Assembly (NCBI GenBank): GCA_945861415.1 | Contig: CAMAUV010000026.1 | Coordinates: forward strand, 1 to 62,415 | Reading direction: 5' to 3' | Source: Akkermansia muciniphila | GTDB taxonomy: Bacteria > Verrucomicrobiota > Verrucomicrobiia > Verrucomicrobiales > V1-33 | DNA: 62,415 nt | Shown: piece by piece, positions 1 to 8,095 of the stretch | How positions within the stretch are numbered: the first letter of the stretch is position 1 | How the letters are laid out: each line of letters begins with the position of its first letter | Made by a program: the position numbers and the translations under genes | Notes under the pieces: model-generated | Database searches by the model: none | What the model was told of the DNA's origin: nothing | Seen by the model: only the letters and a program-made list of their open reading frames with translations

Positions 1-131
1 CCCGCACCGAACTCTTCGCCTACATCGAATCCTACTACAACCTCCACCGCAAACACTCCGCCCTCGACTACCAAACCCCGGCCCAATTCAAGGCCGGAAT
101 CCTCAGCCAAAACTAAACAAAAAACGGTCCA
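1..131 (+). mobile_element. Right end of an IS3-family insertion sequence (partial)
   Basis: The first 131 bases hold the tail of a transposase gene followed by a terminal repeat ending GGTCCA at 126-131. Its reverse complement begins TGGACCGT and matches, in its first six bases, the TGGACCAT at the start of the element at the right edge of the window. IS3 elements characteristically begin TG and end CA. Only the end of the element is present because the window starts inside it. No target duplication can be tested because the other end of this copy lies outside the window. Confidence 0.8.
3..116 (+). CDS. IS3-family transposase OrfB, C-terminal fragment
   Basis: The last 37 codons of a DDE (rve-type) transposase are visible, ending at TAA 114-116. 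The sequence includes YIESYYNLHRKHSALDY and then TPAQF. This is the familiar tail of IS3-family OrfB, where the segment (E)xYYNxxRxHSALxYxTPxxF follows the catalytic Glu helix. The 5' part of the gene, with the DDE residues, lies outside the window. In a complete element OrfB would be fused to OrfA by a -1 frameshift. The gene is truncated by the window edge, and there is no sign of mutation in the visible part. Confidence 0.85.
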   Translation, partial: RTELFAYIESYYNLHRKHSALDYQTPAQFKAGILSQN

Positions 132-198
132 GCAATCCGTTGCCTCTCAATTTCCTGGTATCGGCGCCTCCAGAACTGGTCCATATCCTTATTATTAT

Positions 199-540
199 TT
201 AGGGATTAAGCAAAACGATCTCCGAGTAGACGCGATAGGCTAGCGCCTCCTCGTAGGACGTTTGGTTGAAGGTGCCCACTTTTCCCGAGAGGAGCAGCAC
301 CTTGGTGGTTCTCTAGAGTTAGGCATGATCCAGTTCCTCCCCGCTGGGACGCTTTAAGCCGTGTATTTCCAATCCGCGCCGGTTTTTGCCGTGCATGCCG
401 TGCCTGACTTTGCCATCCTTATTGGCGTATGGCCGGTTGTTCAGCAGGGTGGCGGCACTGGCACCTTGGAGGCTGCCCTTGCCAGCGAAGCGGAAGTCGA
501 TGGGGCCAAAACGTGATTTCGTATGCCTCCGCACGACTGA
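199..540 (-). pseudogene. Degraded unknown gene with in-frame stops
   Basis: One minus-strand frame reads as plausible protein from about 540 down to a stop at 199-201. It contains SRFGPIDFRFAGKGSLQGAS and, later, KVLLLSGKVGTFNQTSYEEA. The frame is interrupted by TAA at 319-321 and by a TAG two codons further on. The two sides stay in the same frame, so these look like nonsense changes in one gene. I do not recognise the family. The relic lies between the IS3 end and the MCE gene, which fits decay after insertion or rearrangement. The upstream boundary is uncertain because no clear start is visible. Confidence 0.4.
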
Positions 541-643
541 AGGCAGAGATTGTTGAGAGAAGAAAGTGAGCAGGGAACAGCTTGAACTGCCGCCCGCGCC
601 CCGTATGGTCAATGTCTGTCTTCCTTTGGAGAGACAAGGTCTT

Positions 644-1648
644 ATGGCAAATAACAGCACCCGCACTCAGGTCACAGCAGGAATTTTCGTGTTCTGCGGC
701 CTCGTCCTGCTTGGCGGGCTCATCTTGAGGTTTGGACCCATTCAACACCGACTACGGCAGCCCTATACCATCTATGCTGAGTTCTCGGATGCGCAGAATC
801 TGATTCAGGGATCGCCTGTGCGCCGCGCCGGTGCCGCTATCGGTCGCGTAGCTACGACCCCGTCGCTGTTGGACGGGCTAAAGGGCGTGAAGGTTTCGCT
901 AGAAATTTATCCTGAATACAAAATCCCCGCCGGGAGCACCTTCAAGGTTGCCTCCCTCGGACTGCTCGGCGACAGTGCCGTGGACATCGTGTTGCCTGAG
1001 GCGGACACGGGTGAATCTGTAAAGCCCGGCGCCACGCTTGCCGGGAATAGCAGTTCTGACCTCGCCTCTGCCGCCACCCGCGTGAGTGATGAGGCTGTCG
1101 TTGTCCTGAAGGACATCCGCACCAGCCTTGCCGAGATCAACAAGACCATCGGTAGGATCAATTCAGGCCTGCTCTCCGACACCAATCTCAAAAACATTGA
1201 GCAATCCATCGCCGCGCTCCGAAATGCGCTCGACCGCGTGGACCGCGATGTCGTTACCCAGGAGAACGCCAAGGCCATCAGCGACTCCCTAGCCGTATTG
1301 AGGCGTGCGATGGAAACTGGCAGCAACGCGATGAACAAGGCGGATAGCGCGCTCGCCAAAATCGACAGCGCTGTGGACCAACTGGGTCCTAGTCTGGAAG
1401 GATTCGCCGGGGCCACCAAAGGGCTGGAGAAGGTCGGCGCCATCATGGAGTCCCTGCTACGCGAAATCCGTTCCGGCCGCGGCTTCCTGCACGCGTTGAT
1501 CAACGATCCTCTCATGCGCGACAACATAGAACGGCTCATCGCTAACCTGCGCCGTTCTGGTCTGCTTTGGTATAAGGATAAGGCTCCTCCCAGTCTTCCT
1601 CCGCCCCCCGCCCCCGCCCCGGCGGTCCCGGTCAAACGCAAAGGTTGA
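644..1648 (+). CDS. MCE/MlaD-domain lipid-transport protein
   Basis: The product is 334 residues. It has one N-terminal membrane anchor (about residues 11-30), then an MCE/MlaD domain (about 38-115, starting YTIYAEFSDAQNL with the typical GSPVRRAGAAIG turn). A long helical, probably coiled-coil part (150-280) and a proline-rich tail follow. MCE proteins are periplasmic lipid-binding components of Mla-type ABC transporters. The ATG at 644 is preferred over an in-frame start at 566 because GGAGAG lies 11 bases upstream and the membrane anchor follows at once. The MlaE permease and MlaF ATPase genes that usually sit upstream are missing; a gene relic and an IS3 end lie there instead. The family call is firm; the substrate is unknown. 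Confidence 0.88.
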   Translation: MANNSTRTQVTAGIFVFCGLVLLGGLILRFGPIQHRLRQPYTIYAEFSDAQNLIQGSPVRRAGAAIGRVATTPSLLDGLKGVKVSLEIYPEYKIPAGSTFKVASLGLLGDSAVDIVLPEADTGESVKPGATLAGNSSSDLASAATRVSDEAVVVLKDIRTSLAEINKTIGRINSGLLSDTNLKNIEQSIAALRNALDRVDRDVVTQENAKAISDSLAVLRRAMETGSNAMNKADSALAKIDSAVDQLGPSLEGFAGATKGLEKVGAIMESLLREIRSGRGFLHALINDPLMRDNIERLIANLRRSGLLWYKDKAPPSLPPPPAPAPAVPVKRKG

Positions 1649-1703
1649 CGGTTCCCCGCACCGCCATCCGTAGTGTCCGCAGCATTTTGTTCTCTGCTGT
1701 GTC

Positions 1704-2714
1704 GTGCTCGGATTGTCCATTTCCACCACGGAGCCTGACTATAGCGGATTACTGGCTGCCCTGCTGGCTGCGCTGTTCGGACTCGCGGTGATCGGCCTGG
1801 ATATCCTTCTGCCGAGCCTCACCATGCGCAGCTTCTCCGCAGGTGCTTTCGGCCTCATGATCGGTATTCTCTGCGCATGGCCCATCACGAATATTCCTTC
1901 GGCCAAAGGCATGGGCAATACACGCAGTTGGATCGAGCTGGGCATCTACATGTCCCTCGGATATATCGGCACGGCACTGGCCCTGCGCAGCAATCGGCAG
2001 GAGTCTTCACTCATCATTCCCTATGTGCGCTTTCGCAACGAGGGCATCATCCACCAGCCCTTGCTCGTGGATACTAATATCATCATCGATGGGCGCCTGC
2101 CGGGCATTTGCGCCACGGGATTCCTTGGCGGCACCCTGATTGTCCCGCGCTTTGTGCTCGATGAATTGCACGTTCTTGCCGATTCCCTTGAGACTGTGAA
2201 GCGGGACCGCGGCCGCCGCGGCCTTGAGTGTTTGGAAGAGTTGAAGCGCGCTCCGGCTCTGGAGGTTTCTATTCACGATGACTACCAGCCTAATAAAAAG
2301 CTAGTGGACACCAAACTCATTCAGCTGGCCCTCACGCTGGATGCGCGCCTTTTGACCAACGACGCAAATCTCGGCCGCGTGGCCCAGTTGCAGGCGGTGC
2401 CGGTGCTCGATCTAAGCCAGCTGGCTCAGGCCATGCGCGTGATCGTCAACGCAGGGGATGAGTTGGAACTGCTACTGGTCAAAGAGGGCAAGGACGATCA
2501 CCAGGCCGTAGGTTATCTTGCGGACGGGACCATGATCGTGTTTAATTACGCCCGCGCCCGCATCGGTTCAATAGCCACGGTCGTCGTCGCTTCGGCGCTG
2601 CAGACCACCGCCGGCCGCCTTATTTTTGCCGAACTCAAGAGCGGCGGGGCGTGCACGGCGCATGCGGGCCCAAAACAAGAAGCCGGGGCCAGTAGCCTTG
2701 CATACCCTGCGTAG
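1704..2714 (+). CDS. PIN/TRAM-domain membrane protein, YacL type
   Basis: The 336-residue product has three N-terminal membrane segments (about 12-34, 43-62, 76-95). A PIN domain follows, opening with LLVDTNIIIDGR (Asp near 123) and with further acidic residues in DTKLIQLAL and LLTNDANLGRVA. It ends in a TRAM-like domain (about 250-310). This is the architecture of YacL/PilT-PIN-TRAM proteins, which are presumed membrane-attached nucleases acting on RNA. The start is GTG at 1704, 55 bases after the MCE gene; no good alternative lies between. Same-strand placement suggests co-transcription with the MCE gene. The acidic PIN residues appear intact, so nuclease activity is plausible, but the target cannot be inferred. 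Confidence 0.85.
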   Translation: MLGLSISTTEPDYSGLLAALLAALFGLAVIGLDILLPSLTMRSFSAGAFGLMIGILCAWPITNIPSAKGMGNTRSWIELGIYMSLGYIGTALALRSNRQESSLIIPYVRFRNEGIIHQPLLVDTNIIIDGRLPGICATGFLGGTLIVPRFVLDELHVLADSLETVKRDRGRRGLECLEELKRAPALEVSIHDDYQPNKKLVDTKLIQLALTLDARLLTNDANLGRVAQLQAVPVLDLSQLAQAMRVIVNAGDELELLLVKEGKDDHQAVGYLADGTMIVFNYARARIGSIATVVVASALQTTAGRLIFAELKSGGACTAHAGPKQEAGASSLAYPA

Positions 2715-2805
2715 CTTGAATTCAAGATGATTGATGTTTGGCAAGTCTGCCAAGAGCATGGCGGCATTACTAGCGAACTTACTCCCCGGGTCATTCTACA
2801 GGCTT

Positions 2806-3819
2806 TTAAGCCTGCCGGCAGCCGTCGAACAGGGAATCAAGATAGCGGGTGAGCCCTTCGAGAGCAGTCGTGTAGTCGCTGGGCGGAAGGATGAGAAGGG
2901 CGCGTCGGGCTTCTTCTAGCATCCTTTTGCCCTTGGCGACGGCGCGGCATAAGGCTCCGGCGTAGTTGGCAATGCCCGCGAGCACGCTCGAGTCGATAGG
3001 CTCTTGGCGGAGGATGAGCTTATTCAACTGCGCGCGCTGTCCCTCGGTAGCGTCTTCCATGAGGTAAAGCAAGGGCAGGGTCAACTTGCCCTTCACTAAG
3101 TCGGTACCCAGCGTTTTGCCGGCCAGCAGTTCGTCGCCGCAGAGATCTAGGCAGTCATCGTAGACTTGGTATGCAGTGCCGAGCAGTTCCCCGTAGAGGC
3201 GAAGGCTTTCCTGCTGCTCCTCCGTGCTACCGTTGAGCCAGCCGGCTAGCTCTGTGGCGCAAGAAAAGAGAGCCGCCGTCTTCATGCGGATAATACGGAA
3301 GTAGTCCGGAATGGTCAGCGTCAGATCGAAGCGGCGCTGCGTCTGGAGAATTTCGCCTGAGCATACTTCGTTGGAAGCCCGTGCGATTTTCCGGCTGATC
3401 CACGTGCTGTCAAAGCTGGCGGCCATTTCGAGGGCGTGGGCAAACAGGCAGTCACCAAGCAGCACGCTCAGAGAGTTGCCCCAGCGGGCAGCCGCTGTGG
3501 GTTGACTGCGGCGGAGGTCTGCTCCGTCCATGATGTCATCATGCACTAGGGTGGCGAGGTGGATGAGTTCAAGGACGACCCCCAGCTTCTCATGGTCGGG
3601 ACTGGCCCCCCCGGAGGCACCGCCGGCGAGCAGGGCAAGGGCCGGCCTGATACGCTTGCCGCTCGTGTTTACCACGTAGTCCACATATCCCTCGACCGAG
3701 TGATCGAAAGATTTAGCTTGATCGCGAATAGAGGTCTCCACGGAGATCAGTCTCTCAGCGATTAGCTGGAACGGAAATTGCAGTGCGAGCGGGGGAGTGG
3801 ACTTTGTGAAATGTTTCAC
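2806..3819 (-). CDS. Polyprenyl diphosphate synthase (IspB-like)
   Basis: The 337-residue protein is a trans-isoprenyl diphosphate synthase that extends allylic diphosphates with isopentenyl diphosphate. The first aspartate-rich motif, HDDIMD, is at about 93-98, followed by the conserved arginines in DLRR. The second, DDCLD, is at 221-225. GKRIRPAL near residue 54 is the family's N-terminal substrate-binding segment. Length and motifs fit octaprenyl/solanesyl synthases that make quinone side chains; chain length cannot be fixed from sequence. The gene stands alone, convergent with the PIN/TRAM gene. A 16-base palindrome (2799-2814) overlaps its stop codon but has no T-tract. Confidence 0.88.
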   Translation of the reverse strand: MKHFTKSTPPLALQFPFQLIAERLISVETSIRDQAKSFDHSVEGYVDYVVNTSGKRIRPALALLAGGASGGASPDHEKLGVVLELIHLATLVHDDIMDGADLRRSQPTAAARWGNSLSVLLGDCLFAHALEMAASFDSTWISRKIARASNEVCSGEILQTQRRFDLTLTIPDYFRIIRMKTAALFSCATELAGWLNGSTEEQQESLRLYGELLGTAYQVYDDCLDLCGDELLAGKTLGTDLVKGKLTLPLLYLMEDATEGQRAQLNKLILRQEPIDSSVLAGIANYAGALCRAVAKGKRMLEEARRALLILPPSDYTTALEGLTRYLDSLFDGCRQA

Positions 3820-4197
3820 AAGCGAGTGATAGTTTCAGTTACATACGTGTCAAACGGGTGATGCGGCACATTTATAATTCGAGTGAATTGGAGCATGGAG
3901 AGCCGGGGACTGCCGTGTGGGTATGTTTGGGTCATAATGCCGTATTCCATGTCGGAATTACGGTGCGCACTGAGGTAAAGGTGAAGGCATATGCTCGGGT
4001 CCAACGGGAGCAGCGGCCCTCGCGATTTCTATTGTGAGTGATGCGCGCATCTTTCATTGTCTCTCGCGAGTGATTAGACGTGGTGGTGGCTCTCTGTCGA
4101 ACGCTCCGAGGTTTATGCAGTTCTGGCGTGCTGTTGATGATGGTGCGGTGCTGCGAGGCCTCCCCCATGGGCAAAGCAGGCACCCGGCGGTTGATGA
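3820..4197. other. Intergenic, no intact gene seen
   Basis: No convincing intact coding frame occurs in these 378 bases between the polyprenyl synthase start and the P450 relic. One plus-strand frame reaches PAVDEFL near 4185-4205, which resembles the start of a P450 K-helix. It is offset by one frame from the relic that follows, so a frameshifted upstream piece of the same dead gene may lie here. The promoter of the polyprenyl synthase must be near 3820-3900, but no clear motif was recognised. Confidence 0.4.
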
Positions 4198-4527
4198 GTT
4201 CCTGTTCTTTATGCGCTGCGCGTTTTCCGGCTGCTTTCACCGACTACGTTCCTGACCCGCAAATGCGAGGCCGGCGCGGACATCCATTGCGTGAAAGTGG
4301 CACCGGGTGCTTCCACTGGCCTCGTTTTTCCCCTGGGCAATTCTGACAAGAATATCTTCTCTTCACCTGATGAGGTCAAGCTGGACCGCCGGCCCAATCC
4401 TCACGTCGCCTTCGGCTTCGGCCCCCACCTATGCCTCGGCGCAGCCCATGTCCGGCTTGTGGTGCGCACGCTCATGGATACCCTCTGCGACAAGGTCGCG
4501 CGCATCCAAATTTTTGAGCACACCTAG
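4198..4527 (+). pseudogene. Cytochrome P450, C-terminal relic
   Basis: An open frame without a good start runs from after a TGA at 4195 to TAG at 4525-4527 and reads as the last 109 residues of a bacterial cytochrome P450. Visible in order are RLLSPTTFLTR (just after the ExxR helix), a VFPLGNSDKNIFSSPDEV segment (the usual LGxANRDPxxFxxPDxF), RRPNPHVAFG, and the haem-binding signature FGFGPHLCLG with the cysteine codon at 4432-4434. The roughly 300 N-terminal residues, including the oxygen-binding I-helix, are absent. Part of the preceding K-helix may survive one frame away. It can no longer encode an active enzyme. I did not recognise a redox partner nearby. Confidence 0.75.
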
Positions 4528-4734
4528 CTTCATGAGAATGGGCCAGCCTACGAGCACCGGCCGGCCGCTGAGACGCTTAGATTGAGGTTTACCGCGAGTG
4601 GAAGCGAAGGAGAATAGTGTTGGCTCCCCCACCGGCTCGCGGGTCCGTAATGAGCCGGGGTTGTCTGTTACCGCATACACGGGGCAGATAGCACGGGATT
4701 CCGCACTCTCCGTGGTAATAGTGGAGTAGTAGTT

Positions 4735-6195
4735 TTGTCTGCCATGTCATCCTTTCTGTCCTGCCACAGTTCTGTGCATCCCGGCGCACGGGTCACGCGG
4801 CGGCGGATGATTCAGGCAGGGGCAGTGGGTCTGCTGGGGCTGGGCGTCAATCATCTGTCCGCGTTTCGCTCGCTGGCGGCGCCGGCGGCGAAGGCGAAGA
4901 ACGTTATCTACATCTTTCTGTCCGGCGGGCTGGCACAGCATGAGACGTTCGACATGAAGCCGGACGCACCGCAGGAAATCCGCGGTGAATTCCGGCCGGT
5001 CGCTACAAAGTCCGACGGTATTCAGATCTGCGAGCACCTGCCGATGCTGGCGCAGCGCTCGAACCTCTGGTCCCTTGTGCGGTCGCTAACGCATTCCTCC
5101 AACGAGCATTCCAACGGGCACCACGTCATGCTCACTGGGCGCTCGAATTTGCCAGAGGGATTCGACCCCGGCAAGCCACGGCCAGGCGACTGGCCGTCCA
5201 TGTCAGCGCTGGCCACGGCCCTGCTCGCGCCGCGCCACAATCTGCCGCCGGCGGTCGTGCTGCCTGACAAGATCGTGCACAACACCGGGCGCACGATTCC
5301 AGGGCAGTTCACCGGTATTCTTGGCCAGCGGCATGAGCCGTGGTTTCTGGAAATGTCGCCATATCACCCGGCGCACTACGGCGCGTTCCCGGAGTATCTT
5401 TTTCATCACGAAAAAGGCGCCGTCGCCGACGCAAACATGAAGTTCCATGCGCCCGAACTGTCGCTGCCGGAAGGCCTGACACTTGACCGCGTGATGAGCC
5501 GCGTCGGGCTGCGCGATGAGATCGAACGGCAGTCGCGTGAATTGTCTGGCGCGGCGGACGACGGGCACTTCGACCGGCACCGCGAGGCTGCGGTTTCATT
5601 GCTGGCGAACACCAAAGTCCACGATGCCTTCAGCTTGGAAAAGGCCGGCGCGAAAACGCTCGACCGCTACGGGCGCAACAGCTTCGGTTGGTCGCTACTA
5701 ATGGCGCGACGTCTGATCGAATCCGGCGTCAGTCTCGTGCAGGTGAATCTCGGAAACAATGAAACATGGGACACGCATCAGTCGGCATTTCCAAATTTGA
5801 AGAACTGGCTTCTCCCGCCACTCGACCGCGCGGTGAGCGCGCTGCTCGACGATCTTCAGGAGAGCTGCCAACTTGGTGAAACCCTTATCGTGATGGGAAG
5901 TGAATTCGGGCGCACGCCGAAGATCAGCAAGATCACGGCATCGGCACTACCCGGGCGCGATCACTGGGGCGCCTGCCAGACCGTCATGCTGGCCGGCGGC
6001 GGAGTGCGCGGCGGCATGGTCATCGGCTCGAGCGACAGTATAGGCGCCTATCCGGATAGCGATCCGCAGAAGCCGGAAAATCTTGCCGCCACCATTTACG
6101 AAGCCCTCGGCTTGCCGCGCAGCATCACATGGCAGGATACCACGGGCCGGCCCCATTTCCTCTACAACGCGGATGCAATCAAAGGGCTGGCGTAA
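4735..6195 (+). CDS. DUF1501 family exported protein
   Basis: The product (486 residues from TTG 4735, 483 from ATG 4744) belongs to the DUF1501 family, related in fold to alkaline phosphatase/sulfatase-like proteins and abundant in Planctomycetes and Verrucomicrobia. TRRRMIQAGAVGLLGLG near residues 21-37 is a twin-arginine-like signal, so export is likely. Family landmarks include IYIFLSGGLAQHETFDMKP, the SNEHSNGHHVMLTG segment and GSEFGRTPKI near the C-terminus. GGAG at 4723-4726 is eight bases before the TTG, supporting that start. Such genes usually pair with a DUF1549/DUF1553 gene; here the neighbour is a PQQ propeller, and the PSD1 gene is 3.4 kb away. The molecular function is unknown. 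Confidence 0.85.
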   Translation: MSAMSSFLSCHSSVHPGARVTRRRMIQAGAVGLLGLGVNHLSAFRSLAAPAAKAKNVIYIFLSGGLAQHETFDMKPDAPQEIRGEFRPVATKSDGIQICEHLPMLAQRSNLWSLVRSLTHSSNEHSNGHHVMLTGRSNLPEGFDPGKPRPGDWPSMSALATALLAPRHNLPPAVVLPDKIVHNTGRTIPGQFTGILGQRHEPWFLEMSPYHPAHYGAFPEYLFHHEKGAVADANMKFHAPELSLPEGLTLDRVMSRVGLRDEIERQSRELSGAADDGHFDRHREAAVSLLANTKVHDAFSLEKAGAKTLDRYGRNSFGWSLLMARRLIESGVSLVQVNLGNNETWDTHQSAFPNLKNWLLPPLDRAVSALLDDLQESCQLGETLIVMGSEFGRTPKISKITASALPGRDHWGACQTVMLAGGGVRGGMVIGSSDSIGAYPDSDPQKPENLAATIYEALGLPRSITWQDTTGRPHFLYNADAIKGLA

Positions 6196-6262
6196 TGTTG
6201 TCACTACCTCCCGCTAACTACATCGCCCAGACCCCAGCCACGGCGGGCGACCAACAATTCCT

Positions 6263-7534
6263 ATGAAAACTATCATCAGATTTACCACGACACTCGCCGC
6301 CAGCGCTATCCTTTTCTCGCCGCCGGTGGTGAGATCGGCCGAGCAGCAGTGGTGGCAGTTCCGCGGACCGGAAGGGAACGGGCACAGCGCCTCCAGCGGG
6401 CTGCCATTGAAGTGGGACGGGAAGAATGTCGTCTGGAAGACTGAAATTCACGACCGCGGCTGGTCGTCCCCGGTCGTCTGGGGTGATCAAATTTGGCTGA
6501 CCACTGCGACGACGAAGGGTGATAAATTGTTTGCACTGTGTGTGGACAGGAATTCCGGGAAAATCGTTCACGACCTGCATCTCTTCGACGTGGAGTCGCC
6601 GATGGTGATTACGCTCGACAATACTTACGCGACTCCGACTCCGGTGATCGAAGAGGGGCGGGCTTACGTCCACTACGGCACATACGGAACGGCCTGCCTA
6701 GACACGGAAAAGGGAAAGGTGCTGTGGTCGAGGCGCGACCTTAATTGCGACCACGAAGCAGGCGCGGGACCGGCGAGTTCTCCTACGCTGGTGGGCGACC
6801 ATCTTGTTGTCCACGTGGATGGGCGCGATTTTCAGTATATCATCGCCCTCGACAAGGCGACAGGCAGGAACGCCTGGAAGACTCTGCGCTCTGCCGGGTT
6901 CGACGAGAACAACGTGCCCGTTAACGAGCGGAAGGCCTACAACATGCCAACTCTGATCCCCCGCGGTGAGGCGCAACAACTGATCAGTGTCGGTGCCAAG
7001 GCCCTCTATTCTTACGATCCGAAGAACGGCGCGGAACTTTGGAAAGTGAGCCACCGCGGCTGGTCTATTTTTCCGCGGCCGGTGTTCGGGCACGGGCTTG
7101 TCTATGCGACCATTGATCGCGATAAACCCGAACTTTGGGCGATCCGACCCGACGGCATGGGGGACGTGAGCGAAACACACGTCGTCTGGAAAAAGACGCG
7201 CCGGATGCCTGATCGTGCGTCGCCAATGCTGGTGGGAGAGTTGCTTTTCGTTATGGATCGGAACGGCTATCTGACCTGTCTTGAGGCGAAGAGCGGTGCA
7301 GAAGTCTGGCAGCACCGGTTGGAAGAAAAATTCTCCGCCGCTCCGATCTGTGCGAATGACAGGATCTACTTTTTCAGCGAGGAGGGTATCTGCACCGTAG
7401 TCAAACCGGCGAGGGCCTTCGAGACTCTTGCAACCAATCCCATCGGGGAGGGCGAGCAACTCATGGCCAGCCCGGCCGTCCATGACAAGGCTTTCTACAT
7501 CAGGACGGCGAGGCATCTCTACCGGATTGAGTAG
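6263..7534 (+). CDS. PQQ-like beta-propeller exported protein
   Basis: The 423-residue protein starts with a signal peptide (cleavage probably after VVRSAEQ, near residue 28). Blade repeats follow, such as WWQFRGPEGNGHS, VVWKTEIHDRGWSSPVVWGDQIWL and later LTCLEAKSGAEVWQHRL. The recurring motif of Gly/Ala, acidic residue, G and a final W or L strand is typical of the BamB/PQQ-enzyme propeller fold. In this phylum such proteins are common, secreted and of unknown substrate. No quinoprotein catalytic signature was recognised, so a scaffold or binding role is as likely as catalysis. It follows the DUF1501 gene by 67 bases on the same strand, and the two are probably co-transcribed. Confidence 0.85.
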   Translation: MKTIIRFTTTLAASAILFSPPVVRSAEQQWWQFRGPEGNGHSASSGLPLKWDGKNVVWKTEIHDRGWSSPVVWGDQIWLTTATTKGDKLFALCVDRNSGKIVHDLHLFDVESPMVITLDNTYATPTPVIEEGRAYVHYGTYGTACLDTEKGKVLWSRRDLNCDHEAGAGPASSPTLVGDHLVVHVDGRDFQYIIALDKATGRNAWKTLRSAGFDENNVPVNERKAYNMPTLIPRGEAQQLISVGAKALYSYDPKNGAELWKVSHRGWSIFPRPVFGHGLVYATIDRDKPELWAIRPDGMGDVSETHVVWKKTRRMPDRASPMLVGELLFVMDRNGYLTCLEAKSGAEVWQHRLEEKFSAAPICANDRIYFFSEEGICTVVKPARAFETLATNPIGEGEQLMASPAVHDKAFYIRTARHLYRIE

Positions 7535-7598
7535 CTGACCGCGGCTTCCGCGCCTGCTCCGCCGGCGGTGAGGCCTAGGTAAGTGCCCGGAAAGCGGC

Positions 7599-8075
7599 TC
7601 AGGACTTCGCGCCGTAAACTTTAGCCGGGTCGTAGGCCTTGTCAGTGAGAATGGTTTCCAGCTTTACGGCTGTCCCGGCCACTGCGGTGCGGCGGTAGAA
7701 ACAGGTGCGGTATCCTGTGTGGCAGGCGCCCGCTCCTAGTTGATGGACGCGCAGTACCAGTGCGTCCTGGTCGCAATCGGTGAGAATTTCGACCACCTTC
7801 TGCACGTGACCGCTGGTAGCTCCCTTGTGCCATAGTTCCTTGCGGCTGCGACTGAAATAGACGGCTTCGCCAAGGGTCAGCGTCAGGCGGAGCGACTCCT
7901 CATTCATGTAGGCCACCATAAGGACTTCGCCGGTGACGGCGTCTGTCGCCACAGCCGTGATAAGGGCGTCTTTGTCGAATTTGGGAGCGAACCAATCCCC
8001 GCCTTCCACGGCGGCCTTGCTGTCGCGAGGAGAGAAAATGAGAGCAGCGGCCTTTGCCGCGGATTCGGGAGTCAT
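7599..8075 (-). CDS. hisI: Phosphoribosyl-AMP cyclohydrolase
   Basis: The 158-residue enzyme opens the adenine ring of phosphoribosyl-AMP in the third step of histidine synthesis. The HisI signatures are intact: [14 protein letters not shown], then [11 protein letters not shown] with its metal-binding acidic residues, and [16 protein letters not shown] with two cysteines. The ATG at 8075 is chosen over a start at 8231, because the extra 52 residues would overlap the upstream gene and look unlike HisI. The N-terminus is about 35 residues longer than the shortest homologues. No HisE domain is fused and no other his gene is near. It begins 20 bases downstream of the zinc-ribbon gene on the same strand, so the two probably share a transcript. 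Confidence 0.93.
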   Translation of the reverse strand: MTPESAAKAAALIFSPRDSKAAVEGGDWFAPKFDKDALITAVATDAVTGEVLMVAYMNEESLRLTLTLGEAVYFSRSRKELWHKGATSGHVQKVVEILTDCDQDALVLRVHQLGAGACHTGYRTCFYRRTAVAGTAVKLETILTDKAYDPAKVYGAKS

Positions 8076-8095
8076 AACGGAGGATTGGCTGGGGA

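Noticed and set aside
2799..2814. Perfect 16-base palindrome overlapping the polyprenyl synthase stop
   Set aside because: It lacks a loop and a T-tract, so it was not called as a terminator.
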